From positions 186,001 to 250,000 of the forward strand of contig JASTVH010000005.1 in assembly GCA_042862465.1 (NCBI GenBank): 64,000 nt of DNA. Direction: 5' to 3'. The notes beneath the pieces are model-generated. The model saw nothing but the letters and a program-made list of their open reading frames with translations, did not search any database and had not been told where the DNA came from. The stretch is from JASTVH01 sp042862465. Lineage in GTDB: Bacteria > Pseudomonadota > Gammaproteobacteria > Pseudomonadales > Oleiphilaceae. Positions 24,876-33,053 of this stretch are shown piece by piece. Position 1 is the stretch's first letter; each line of letters opens with the position of its first letter. A program made the position numbers and the translations under genes.

Positions 24876-25390
24876 GAATCGCTTTCAGGCGCCACCTGGA
24901 TGGTTTTTTTTGAGGGCAGCAGCAAATGGGCCGTCAGACGCCAATCGTCCTGCATCGGTTTGAGAAACAGGTGCCAGCGCCCGGAGAGGGCATGTTGGAG
25001 GCTCGATTGGAAGCTACCATCCGCTACCCGGTGAAGAACTATTTTCTGGTCCTTCGACTCCAGGGTTGGGTGTATCAACTGCATGACCAGCTGCGACACC
25101 TGCAGAGGCTCATTGCTGTCGAGCGTTACCTTCACTCCCCCGTCATCTGCAAACGCCACATGGGCAACGAGGCCGAGTGCCGCGGCTTTTTCCTGCAGCG
25201 CCTGGCGCTCCTTGTAGACCAGCCCGTCCTTGTAGAAGGAGTCGGTAACCAGAGAGTCACGACCACCCATCGACATCGTGATAAAGAAAATACAATAGCC
25301 GATGGTGATGAGGGGGATCGCAATCAGGAACCACGGCCAGAACTGCCGATACCAGGGCGTTACATTGTCTGTACTGGATTGTTGCATCAT
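24872..25390 (-). CDS. ccoH: Cbb3 oxidase assembly protein CcoH (FixH family)
   Basis: 172 residues. One membrane helix (about 18-42, WPWFLIAIPLITIGYCIFF) and a periplasmic domain with the SFYKDGLVYKERQ motif of FixH/CcoH. CcoH interacts with CcoN during assembly. Overlaps ccoI by 4 nt and follows ccoG after 7 bp. Confidence 0.92.
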   Translation of the reverse strand: MMQQSSTDNVTPWYRQFWPWFLIAIPLITIGYCIFFITMSMGGRDSLVTDSFYKDGLVYKERQALQEKAAALGLVAHVAFADDGGVKVTLDSNEPLQVSQLVMQLIHPTLESKDQKIVLHRVADGSFQSSLQHALSGRWHLFLKPMQDDWRLTAHLLLPSKKTIQVAPESDS

Positions 25391-25397
25391 CTACACC

Positions 25398-26840
25398 TTA
25401 ACGGGCCGGACCCAGGAAACGGCTTTCGCTGTCTGCTGTGAGTTCTGGCATGTCCTCGGCTTTTACCGAGAAAGTAATGTCGTTACGTGACTCCTCGATG
25501 TTGGCCGGCGCCACTTCAACCACCGTGGGTAAGGAGCCCACTTCGCCGGATTCGACCAGGAGACTGTTGTCCCCGGAAATCTTGATGCCTTCGATACCGG
25601 ATACGTCCACGACGAAAGTGTGGGGGGCGTCGGACATGTTCTTGATCTTGAGAACGTAGGAGTTTTCCACGAGCCCCTGGCCGTTCATGCGATAGAGGCT
25701 GCCACGGTCGCGAATGACATCCAGCCCTGCCGGAATCCGTGTCGCGATCGTGAACACCACCGCACTGATCATGATGATCAACAGTCCCGCATATACAAAC
25801 GTTCTGGGGCGAAGCAATTTGGCCGGACGACCCTCCAATTCGTTTTCCGTGGTGTATCGAATCAGGCCGGTGGGGTAGTCCATTTTTTCCATGACCTGAT
25901 CGCAGGCGTCAATACAAAGGGCGCAACCAATACATTCGTACTGCAGCCCATCCCGGATATCGATACCGGTCGGACAGACCTGCACACACATGCCGCAGTC
26001 AATACAGTCCCCAAGCCCCAACTCCTTGGGATCGGCGTTGCGCTTACGACTGCCACGTGGCTCGCCCCGGTTCGGGTCGTAGGAAACCACCTTGGTATTG
26101 GGATCGAACATGACCGACTGAAAACGTGCGTAAGGGCACATGTACAGGCAAACCTGCTCGCGCATCCAGCCGGCGTTGCCATAGGTGGCAAGGGTAAAGA
26201 AGCCAACCCAGAAATAGGCCCAGCCGTTGGCCTGCAGAGTAAAGAAATCCACGATCAGCTCACGGATCGGGTAGAAGTAGCCGACAAAGGTGAGACCTGT
26301 GGCAAAGGCGACGCCCAGCCAGGCCACATGTTTGAGCCCTTTCTTCACCACCTTTTCTGAGTTGGTTGGCGCACGGTCCAGCTTCATCCGCTTGTTGCGA
26401 CTGCCTTCAATACGCTCTTCGAGCCACATGAAGATGAAGGTCCAGGCCGTTTGCGGGCAGGTATAGCCGCACCAGACTCGGCCAAAGAGCGTGGTGATGA
26501 AGAACAGGCCGAAGGCACAGATGATCAGCAGCCACGACAGCAGCATGAAGTCTTCGGGCCAGAAAGTGGTGCCGAAAAGGTGGAACTGGCGTTCGGGAAG
26601 ATCGAAGTAGACAATCTGCTCTCCGCCAACCCTGATCCAGCAAGTGCCGAAATACAGGACCATCAGGCCCCAGAGCGAGACGGTGCGAATACGTTGGAAG
26701 AAGCCTTTGACTTCTTTGACGTAGATCTTTTTGCGACTGGAATAGAGGTCTACGGTTTCGCTTTTTTTATTTTTCTTGGTATTCGCCTTGACCGTCTCCT
26801 TATCCGGGTCGACTTGTTGGACGGGAATTTGACCGCTCAT
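25398..26840 (-). CDS. ccoG: Cytochrome c oxidase accessory protein CcoG (RdxA/FixG)
   Basis: 480 residues with five or so membrane helices and a cytosolic ferredoxin-like insert. Cysteine motifs are CGYTCPQ, CLYMCPY and the two clusters CIDCGMCVQVCPTG and CIGCALCIDACD. A C-terminal immunoglobulin-like periplasmic domain (FixG_C) ends the protein. CcoG is reported to reduce Cu(II) during copper delivery to the oxidase. The start has GAGGTG upstream. A 46-bp inverted repeat lies directly before it, so it probably has its own promoter. Confidence 0.94.
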   Translation of the reverse strand: MSGQIPVQQVDPDKETVKANTKKNKKSETVDLYSSRKKIYVKEVKGFFQRIRTVSLWGLMVLYFGTCWIRVGGEQIVYFDLPERQFHLFGTTFWPEDFMLLSWLLIICAFGLFFITTLFGRVWCGYTCPQTAWTFIFMWLEERIEGSRNKRMKLDRAPTNSEKVVKKGLKHVAWLGVAFATGLTFVGYFYPIRELIVDFFTLQANGWAYFWVGFFTLATYGNAGWMREQVCLYMCPYARFQSVMFDPNTKVVSYDPNRGEPRGSRKRNADPKELGLGDCIDCGMCVQVCPTGIDIRDGLQYECIGCALCIDACDQVMEKMDYPTGLIRYTTENELEGRPAKLLRPRTFVYAGLLIIMISAVVFTIATRIPAGLDVIRDRGSLYRMNGQGLVENSYVLKIKNMSDAPHTFVVDVSGIEGIKISGDNSLLVESGEVGSLPTVVEVAPANIEESRNDITFSVKAEDMPELTADSESRFLGPAR

Positions 26841-26866
26841 CAGTCACCTCATTGCCGGAGAGTCTT

Positions 26867-26912
26867 CTCAAACATGCACCCAATAAAAGTATATTATGGA
26901 TGCATGTTTGAG
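26867..26912. repeat. Perfect 12-bp inverted repeat in the ccoP-ccoG gap
   Basis: CTCAAACATGCA (26867-26878) and TGCATGTTTGAG (26901-26912) are exact inverted copies around a 22-bp AT-rich spacer. The spacer carries TATACT on the minus strand (26888-26893), a plausible -10 for ccoG. Operator or mRNA hairpin; see findings. Confidence 0.8.
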
Positions 26913-26958
26913 GAAACGCCCGGAGCAGGAGCGCCCGGAAAGGGCGCCCCTGTCTGGC

Positions 26959-27867
26959 TTACTGCTTGGTGCCGTCCTTGTGGGAAAGGCTGTAAACATA
27001 GGCAGCCAGGATGTGGATCTTATCCTCGCCCAGGTGTTCTTTCTGAGCGGGCATCATGCCGGACCGACCGTTTTCCACGGTGTGCTTGATGGCGGCATAA
27101 TCACTGCCATACAGCCAGGTATTGTCGGTCAGGTTCGGCGAACCGATCTGCTGGTTGCCGTGTGCGTCCTGGCCATGACAGCCGGCACAGGCCTGGCCAA
27201 AGACCTGCTTGCCTTCATCCACCAGCTCCGGGTTGCGGGCGCGGTCGCTGAAGCTCAGCACATAGTTGACGACGGCCTCAACCTGATCCTTGTTCATGTT
27301 CGGCATCAGGCCATGGGCTGGCATGTTGCCGTTACGACCGTTGGTGATGGTCTGCACGATATTCTCGGGCTCGCCACCATACAGCCAGTCGTTGTCAGTC
27401 AGGTTGGGGAAGCCCACGCCACCGTGCGCTGTTGAGCCGTGACAGACGGCGCAGTTGTTGGCAAACAGACGTTGCCCCATCTGCATCGCATCCTTGTTAT
27501 GGATCAGCTCTTTGATCGGCGTGTTCGCATAACGTTCAAAGATGGGACCGTATTTTTCCTCAGCCTGCGCCATCTCCTTTTCCCACTGGTTGGTCGAGGA
27601 CCAGCCCAGGAGACCCTGGAAGTTGCCCAGCCCCGGGTAGAGGAGCAGGTATACCAGGGCGAATACGATGGTTACGTTGAACAGATGGAACCACCACTTG
27701 GGCAGCGGATTGTCATACTCTTCAATGCCATCGAAGCTGTGTCCGACAGTCTTTTCAGTTTCCTCGTGCGAGGCCTGGTTACGTCGGGTTGCCCAAAGGA
27801 GCCAAGCGCACCCGAAGATCGTGCCCAGGACGATTACACTGATCCAGATGCTCCAGAAGCTACTCAT
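26959..27867 (-). CDS. ccoP: Cbb3-type cytochrome c oxidase subunit III (diheme) CcoP
   Basis: Membrane-anchored diheme cytochrome c that passes electrons to CcoO/CcoN. 302 residues from ATG 27867; the frame extends 40 residues upstream, but that part is a shadow of ccoQ. Two N-terminal hydrophobic helices, FixP-type GIEEYDNPLPKWW signature, heme motifs CAVCH and CAGCH, each with a downstream Met ligand region (NMPAHG, MMPAQ). It overlaps ccoQ by 8 nt. Confidence 0.96.
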   Translation of the reverse strand: MSSFWSIWISVIVLGTIFGCAWLLWATRRNQASHEETEKTVGHSFDGIEEYDNPLPKWWFHLFNVTIVFALVYLLLYPGLGNFQGLLGWSSTNQWEKEMAQAEEKYGPIFERYANTPIKELIHNKDAMQMGQRLFANNCAVCHGSTAHGGVGFPNLTDNDWLYGGEPENIVQTITNGRNGNMPAHGLMPNMNKDQVEAVVNYVLSFSDRARNPELVDEGKQVFGQACAGCHGQDAHGNQQIGSPNLTDNTWLYGSDYAAIKHTVENGRSGMMPAQKEHLGEDKIHILAAYVYSLSHKDGTKQ

Positions 27868-28048
27868 CTTCTTTCTTCTCCAAGTCTTTCTCACGGGTGC
27901 GGCGATCAATGTCTTCGTCCGCGAAGGGCAGTTGCGCCGACTCCTCGTTGGACTTCTTGCGGTGGGCGCTATACGCCCACCAGACAATCCCGATGAAAAT
28001 GGCCATCACCAGGATGGTATGAAGGCCGCGTACCGTATTGATGTCCAT
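27860..28048 (-). CDS. ccoQ: Cbb3 oxidase small subunit CcoQ
   Basis: 62 residues: one membrane helix (LHTILVMAIFIGIVWWAYS) followed by a charged cytosolic tail (DRRTREKDLEKKEDE). This is the CcoQ/FixQ pattern. It stabilises the assembled oxidase. Overlaps ccoP by 8 nt and follows ccoO after 5 bp. Confidence 0.93.
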   Translation of the reverse strand: MDINTVRGLHTILVMAIFIGIVWWAYSAHRKKSNEESAQLPFADEDIDRRTREKDLEKKEDE

Positions 28049-28053
28049 GCCGA

Positions 28054-28662
28054 TTACTCTCTGCCGGTGACTGGCGTACCCAGGTGTTGCAGGTACGCGA
28101 TCAAGGCCTCGATCTCGAACTTGCCTTTCACCTTGTCAGCCGCGTTCGCGATCTGTTCCTCGGTGTAGGGGACACCCAGGGCCTTGAGCGTACGCATCTT
28201 GTCAGCGGTTTTGGTCGAATCGACCTTGTCTTCGAACAGCCAGGGGAAAGCCGGCATGTTGGACTCAGGCACTACACTCCGCGGATCGTATAGGTGAGCG
28301 CGGTGCCAGGCGTCCGAGTAGCGGCCACCGACGCGCGCCAGATCCGGACCGGTACGTTTGGACCCCCACAGGAAGGGGTGGTCGTAGACGTACTCGCCGG
28401 CCTTGGAGAACGGTCCGTAGCGCTCGGTCTCGGAGCGGAAGGGACGCACCATCTGCGTGTGGCAGACGTGGCAACCTTCACGGATGTAGATGTCCCGTCC
28501 TTCCAACTGCATGGCAGTGTAGGGCTCTACATTCTTGGCTGGCGTGTTGGTCTGGTCCAGGAAGAACAGCGGTACAACCTCGACCAGAAAACCGCCACTG
28601 ATCGCGAGAACGATCAGGAGGATCATCAGGCCGATATTTTTCTCGATAACTTCGTGCTTCAT
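28054..28662 (-). CDS. ccoO: Cbb3-type cytochrome c oxidase subunit II (monoheme) CcoO
   Basis: 202 residues with one N-terminal membrane anchor and a periplasmic cytochrome c domain. Heme motif CHVCH in EGCHVCHTQMVRPF; distal methionine in SNMPAFPWL. Length is standard. It lies 16 bp after ccoN in the ccoNOQP operon. Confidence 0.96.
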   Translation of the reverse strand: MKHEVIEKNIGLMILLIVLAISGGFLVEVVPLFFLDQTNTPAKNVEPYTAMQLEGRDIYIREGCHVCHTQMVRPFRSETERYGPFSKAGEYVYDHPFLWGSKRTGPDLARVGGRYSDAWHRAHLYDPRSVVPESNMPAFPWLFEDKVDSTKTADKMRTLKALGVPYTEEQIANAADKVKGKFEIEALIAYLQHLGTPVTGRE

Positions 28663-28678
28663 GTTCTACCGTCTCCCC

Positions 28679-30106
28679 TTAAGCGGCCTGAGGTACGTTG
28701 TCCAGTGCAGCCGCGTCGCGGCTACGAACGGTTTGCCAGACGTTGTACGCCATGAGCAGCATGCCGGACAGGAAGATGATGCCGCCCAGCAAGCGGACAA
28801 AGTAGCCCGGATAGCTGGCTTCCAGACCTTCCACGAAGCTGTAGGTCAGGGTGCCGTCGGCGTTGATCGCGCGCCACATCAGGCCCTGCATGATGCCGTT
28901 GACCCACATTGCGGCGATATACAGAACGGTACCGATGGTAGCCATCCAGAAGTGCGCGTTGACCATCGCAGTGCTGTACATCTGACGCAGGCCGAACAGC
29001 TTCGGAATCAGGTGATACACCATGCCGATACTGATCATGGCAACCCAGCCCAATGCGCCGGAGTGAACGTGGCCAATGGTCCAGTCGGTGTCGTGAGACA
29101 GTGCGTTGACCGTCTTGATGGACATCATCGGCCCTTCGAAGGTGGACATGCCGTAGAAGGACAGGGAAACCACCAGGAAGCGCAGGATGGGATCGTCGCG
29201 GAGTTTGTGCCAGGCGCCGGACAGGGTCATCATGCCGTTGATCATGCCGCCCCAGCTTGGAGCCAGAAGGATCAGGGACATAACCATGCCTGCGGTCTGA
29301 GCCCAGTCGGGAAGCGCACTGTAGTGCAGGTGGTGACCACCGGCCCATACGTAAGTGGCGATCAGGGCCCAGAAGTGGACGATCGACAGACGGTAGGAGT
29401 AAACCGGACGCTCAGCCTGCTTGGGCACGAAGTAGTACATCATGCCCAGGAAGCCTGCTGTCAGGAAGAAGCCTACGGCGTTGTGACCATACCACCATTG
29501 CATCATGGCATCGGTTACACCGGCATAGGCGGAGTAGGACTTCCAGGCGCTGGCCGGCAGTTCCAGGTTGTTGCCAATGTGCAGAATGGCGATGGTGATG
29601 ATGAAGGCACCATAGAACCAGTTGGCCACATAGATGTGCTTGGTCCGTCGCTTGGCGATGGTTCCGAAGTAGACGATCGCGTAGGCCACCCAGACAACCG
29701 TGATCAGGATGTCGATGGGCCATTCCAGCTCGGCGTACTCCTTGCTGGTGGTATAGCCCAGAGGCAGCGTAATGGCAGCGGCGACGATCACCAACTGCCA
29801 TCCCCAGAATGTGAAAGCGGCAAGGCCGTCAGAGAAGAGCCGGGCCTGACAGGTGCGCTGAACCACATAAAAGGAGGAGGCGAAAAGTGCGCTGCCACCA
29901 AATGCGAAGATTACCGCATTGGTATGCAGAGGTCTCAGGCGCCCAAAATGAAACCAGGGAAGCCCTTCCAGGATTTGGGGCCACACTAGCTGTGCAGCAA
30001 TCAGGACGCCTACAGCCATCCCGACAATACCCCATACAACGGTCATGATGGTGAACTGGCGCACCACCTTATAGTTGTAGGTCAGGTTTGCAGTCTCTGT
30101 GCTCAT
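28679..30106 (-). CDS. ccoN: Cbb3-type cytochrome c oxidase catalytic subunit I CcoN
   Basis: Proton-pumping heme-copper oxidase subunit for respiration at low oxygen. 475 residues from ATG 30106; the frame continues 24 residues upstream, but MSTETANLTYNYKVVRQF is the family start. About 12 membrane helices. Visible histidines include TNAVIF-adjacent RPLHTN, WYGHNAVGFF, GGHHLHYS and HVHSGALGW, which provide the heme and CuB ligands. An Anr/FNR box and a CATACT -10 are correctly placed upstream. Confidence 0.97.
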   Translation of the reverse strand: MSTETANLTYNYKVVRQFTIMTVVWGIVGMAVGVLIAAQLVWPQILEGLPWFHFGRLRPLHTNAVIFAFGGSALFASSFYVVQRTCQARLFSDGLAAFTFWGWQLVIVAAAITLPLGYTTSKEYAELEWPIDILITVVWVAYAIVYFGTIAKRRTKHIYVANWFYGAFIITIAILHIGNNLELPASAWKSYSAYAGVTDAMMQWWYGHNAVGFFLTAGFLGMMYYFVPKQAERPVYSYRLSIVHFWALIATYVWAGGHHLHYSALPDWAQTAGMVMSLILLAPSWGGMINGMMTLSGAWHKLRDDPILRFLVVSLSFYGMSTFEGPMMSIKTVNALSHDTDWTIGHVHSGALGWVAMISIGMVYHLIPKLFGLRQMYSTAMVNAHFWMATIGTVLYIAAMWVNGIMQGLMWRAINADGTLTYSFVEGLEASYPGYFVRLLGGIIFLSGMLLMAYNVWQTVRSRDAAALDNVPQAA

Positions 30107-30150
30107 AGCCTTACCAACGGATTCCAGGTTATTAACTTTGGCGGGCGCAA

Positions 30151-30156
30151 GTATGG
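30151..30156 (-). promoter_or_regulatory. Probable -10 element of ccoN
   Basis: CATACT on the minus strand. It puts transcription start near 30144, about 40 bp downstream of the Anr box centre, which is class II activator spacing. Confidence 0.5.
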
Positions 30157-30177
30157 GGAATCGATGGAGGTTTTGCA

Positions 30178-30191
30178 ATGATCTGGGTCAA
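30178..30191 (-). promoter_or_regulatory. FNR/Anr box upstream of ccoN
   Basis: TTGACCCAGATCAT on the minus strand matches the consensus TTGAT-N4-ATCAA at eight of ten positions and lies 72 bp before the ccoN start. Oxygen-limited activation of cbb3 oxidase genes through FNR/Anr is well known. Confidence 0.75.
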
Positions 30192-30268
30192 GGGAAAGAT
30201 CCCTCAAGACAGCGCTTTACGGTGGATACCCGTATTTTTTTGAAGGATTATAAGGGGATGCTTTTAAA

Positions 30269-30310
30269 GGAAAATTTTCCCGACCCAAAATGGTTGTCGG
30301 ACAATTGTCC
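30269..30310. promoter_or_regulatory. Twin 12-bp palindromes GGANAATTNTCC
   Basis: GGAAAATTTTCC (30269-30280) and GGACAATTGTCC (30299-30310) are each perfect palindromes and share the pattern GGANAATTNTCC with 30-bp periodicity. They lie between divergent ccoN and the hydrolase gene. Candidate operators for an unknown regulator. Confidence 0.5.
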
Positions 30311-30352
30311 TGAAGGCGATAACCGGAACATTAACAAATAAGGCCGCTAAAT

Positions 30353-30979
30353 ATGACGTACCTAACTAATGGCGATGGAGACCCTGTACTTATGCTGGCT
30401 CATGGGGCCGGTGCGCCCATGGATTCTTCCTATATGGAAGGCTTGGCGGCGGAATTGTCCAACAATGGCGTGAGAGTGGTTCGTTTCGAGTTCGAATACA
30501 TGGCCGAACGCAGGCTTACCGGGCGCAAACGGCCGCCACAGGCGCAGGCCAAATTGCTGAAGCAATGGAGTGACCACATTGACCATTGGCTGACTCAAAC
30601 CGATCGACTGTTTATTGGCGGTAAATCCCTGGGGGGAAGGATGGCGTCCCTGGTGGCGGCCGAGCGGGTGGATATCAGGGGCTGCCTCTGTTTTGGGTAT
30701 CCCTTTCACCCTCCAGGCCGTCCGGAACGTTGGCGGACGGACCACTTCGACCAGTTAAAGGTGCCAGTGTGGATCGGCCAGGGGGAGAGGGATCCCTTTG
30801 GTAAGCGCGATGAAGTTGAGGCGGTGGCAGAGCACTGGAAGGGCAATCCGGAGCTGTCATGGATTACGGCGGGTGACCATGACTACAAGCCGACCAAGGC
30901 CAGTGGTTTGAGCCAGGCCGAGAACCTGGCCCATGCCGCTCGAGAGGCGCGCCGCTTTATCCAGTCCGTATCAGGCTGA
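30353..30979 (+). CDS. Alpha/beta-fold hydrolase (TEX30/KANSL3-like family)
   Basis: 208 residues, cytosolic. The N-terminal LMLAHGAGAPMDSSYMEGLA contains the HGAGA oxyanion region; the nucleophile is the Ser in GGKSLGGRMAS; acid and His are suggested by QGERDPFG and GDHDYKP. This small dienelactone-hydrolase-like family is widespread, but its substrate is unknown. ATG 30353 is preceded by a weak Shine-Dalgarno. It ends convergently with the diguanylate cyclase gene, overlapping by 9 nt. Confidence 0.8.
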   Translation: MTYLTNGDGDPVLMLAHGAGAPMDSSYMEGLAAELSNNGVRVVRFEFEYMAERRLTGRKRPPQAQAKLLKQWSDHIDHWLTQTDRLFIGGKSLGGRMASLVAAERVDIRGCLCFGYPFHPPGRPERWRTDHFDQLKVPVWIGQGERDPFGKRDEVEAVAEHWKGNPELSWITAGDHDYKPTKASGLSQAENLAHAAREARRFIQSVSG

Positions 30980-32869
30980 AGGTTTTGGGGCGTCAGGTGC
31001 GGTGCTGTCCTGGCTTTGCAGGCGTTCAGCCAGCTCCACCCGGTTGCGGCCGTTGCGCTTGGCCAGGTACAGGGCCTGATCCGCGTCGACAAAAAGTGAT
31101 TGCGGTGTGTCCTCGTACGAGGGGACGCGCACCACGATCCCGGCACTGCAGGTCATGGGCACTTCCGGCAGGTCGGGTGGTTGTGCCGGGGAGACCGACA
31201 GGTCTTCAAGCAGTGCCTCAGCGACGTGCCGCGCGCCTTCTTCGTCGGTATGGGGCAAAATAATGGCGAATTCCTCGCCACCATAGCGGGCCAGGGTGTC
31301 CCGGGGGCGCCGGACATGGTGTTCCAGGATCTTGGCGAAATGGTCCAGACAGTAGTCACCCACGGAATGCCCGTGGTTGTCGTTCACCGACTTGAAATGG
31401 TCCAGATCGACCAGGATGAGCGCCATCGGTTTGCGCAGTCGGCGAGCTTCGTTGAAGGCTTCCTGTAGTGCTGCATCAAAATGACGCCGGTTGTGGAGGC
31501 CGGTGAGCTGGTCTCGGGTGCTCAGTTCCGCCAGCTTGCGGTTGGCCCCTTCGAGACTGTCCATTGCCTTCCTGAGCTGATCCGTGCGTTCGGCGACTTT
31601 GGCTTCCAGTGCCTGCTTGGTCTGATTTTCCATCTCAAGCACGCGTTGGTTCAGCATGTTGACCCGCATGACCAGGGCATAATTGAGCAGTAGTACCTGC
31701 GCCACCACCGCTAACTGCATGACGGCTTCGTTGGCCAGGTAATTGGCGATCATGCCGAATGCGGCCAGAGCATAGATGCAGGTGCCAAGGGCCATCATGG
31801 TCCAGGAAAGCAGGTACCATTTGGCCGGAATGTACCCGTGACGCCAGCGGCTGATGCCAATCCCATAGAGCAGAGCGATGGCAATGATGGCCGAGGCGGT
31901 GACCCAGCGAATGGCAAAGGCGTAACTGGCGGTTAGGGCCAGGATGACATTGATGCAGGCAATCAGGCCCAGCAGCTGGGTGATCCGCGAGGCCACCCGG
32001 TGCTCGGAACCGATTTCCAGAAAAGAACGCCCGAACAGCACGAAGGACAGCATGGCGACTGATTCGGTGAGTGGGATAGCCTTGTTGGCGAGCCAGGGCC
32101 AGTGAGGCCACAGGTACTGGAATGCGAGTCCGCCCATGGACAACAGAAACAGGCCGGTTCCCAGCATGTAAAAAGCGTTGTAGAAATAATGGGCAGACCG
32201 GGTCGTGATAAAGAGCACGCCGTTGAACAGGATCAGGATCAGCAGGGCACCGAAGAAAAGGCCGTGGAGCAATGATAGCTCTGAAGCCCTTTCCACCAGA
32301 TCGACCGGCTGATGCAATGATAGCGGCAGATTGAGCGCGCCCTGACTCTTTACCCGGACCAGCAGTGAACGTGTTTCCCCGGCTTCCATCTTGAGTGGGA
32401 CCAGAAAATAGCGGTAGTCCACCGGTCGGGTTGTGAAATCGTGGCGATCACCGGTAATGAAATGGGAGGGCGCATCCTCAGGGTTTTTCTTGAGGTTGAA
32501 GAATTCCAGGTGATCCAGGGGCGCGTAATCCAGTTGCAGGAACCAGTACTGGCGGTCTGGTGAGGGGTTGTGCAGGCGCAGTTGAAGCCAGTATTGGGAT
32601 TGCGTTGCCGTAAACACCAGATCGCGGTTTTCGACCACCTGCCATGCCTGTGAATCGTCGCGAACGGTATCGACGGTGAGCGAATTGTCCTTGTCTTCCA
32701 GGTAGCAGAAGTGATCGAGCGGGTCGATGACCGCGCGTTCGGGGTCGAGGGTGATTTCCGGACAGGGCGCGGCGATGGCGCTGGCGACGAAGCACCAAAG
32801 GAAGCCTGTCAGCGTCCAAAGGCTGGAAGCTTTCAGGCTGGGATGTCTGGCCTTGGAAAATGCTTTCAT
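30971..32869 (-). CDS. Membrane diguanylate cyclase, 7TMR-DISM sensor with GGDEF domain
   Basis: 632 residues from ATG 32869 (a TTG at 32911 would add 14). Order: signal peptide, periplasmic 7TMR-DISM extracellular domain (about 40-185), seven membrane helices (about 190-390), coiled coil with KVAERTDQLRKAMDSLEGANRKL, and GGDEF domain (about 450-620). The catalytic motif is YGGEEF, an active variant, and the upstream RDQLTGLHNRRHF is intact, so cyclic-di-GMP synthesis is likely. No EAL domain. The extracellular ligand is unknown; related DISM domains bind carbohydrates. Confidence 0.92.
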   Translation of the reverse strand: MKAFSKARHPSLKASSLWTLTGFLWCFVASAIAAPCPEITLDPERAVIDPLDHFCYLEDKDNSLTVDTVRDDSQAWQVVENRDLVFTATQSQYWLQLRLHNPSPDRQYWFLQLDYAPLDHLEFFNLKKNPEDAPSHFITGDRHDFTTRPVDYRYFLVPLKMEAGETRSLLVRVKSQGALNLPLSLHQPVDLVERASELSLLHGLFFGALLILILFNGVLFITTRSAHYFYNAFYMLGTGLFLLSMGGLAFQYLWPHWPWLANKAIPLTESVAMLSFVLFGRSFLEIGSEHRVASRITQLLGLIACINVILALTASYAFAIRWVTASAIIAIALLYGIGISRWRHGYIPAKWYLLSWTMMALGTCIYALAAFGMIANYLANEAVMQLAVVAQVLLLNYALVMRVNMLNQRVLEMENQTKQALEAKVAERTDQLRKAMDSLEGANRKLAELSTRDQLTGLHNRRHFDAALQEAFNEARRLRKPMALILVDLDHFKSVNDNHGHSVGDYCLDHFAKILEHHVRRPRDTLARYGGEEFAIILPHTDEEGARHVAEALLEDLSVSPAQPPDLPEVPMTCSAGIVVRVPSYEDTPQSLFVDADQALYLAKRNGRNRVELAERLQSQDSTAPDAPKPSA

Positions 32870-33053
32870 TTGCAAAGCAGTATAGGTTGACTTCACGGTT
32901 GACGCGATCAAACCACAGGTTGCTGGCGAGAAACAGGAGTGCCTCGGGAAACCGCCTACCTTGAAGGAAATATACCCGAGAATTGTTGACCTGGTTCGCA
33001 GCTTTGGTTATTACGACGCTCCCGTTTACCTCTATCACCCACTCACCGGATAA

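Noticed and set aside
28535..29989. 484-residue open frame antisense to ccoN
   Set aside because: Shadow of the conserved oxidase subunit, with no recognisable domain.
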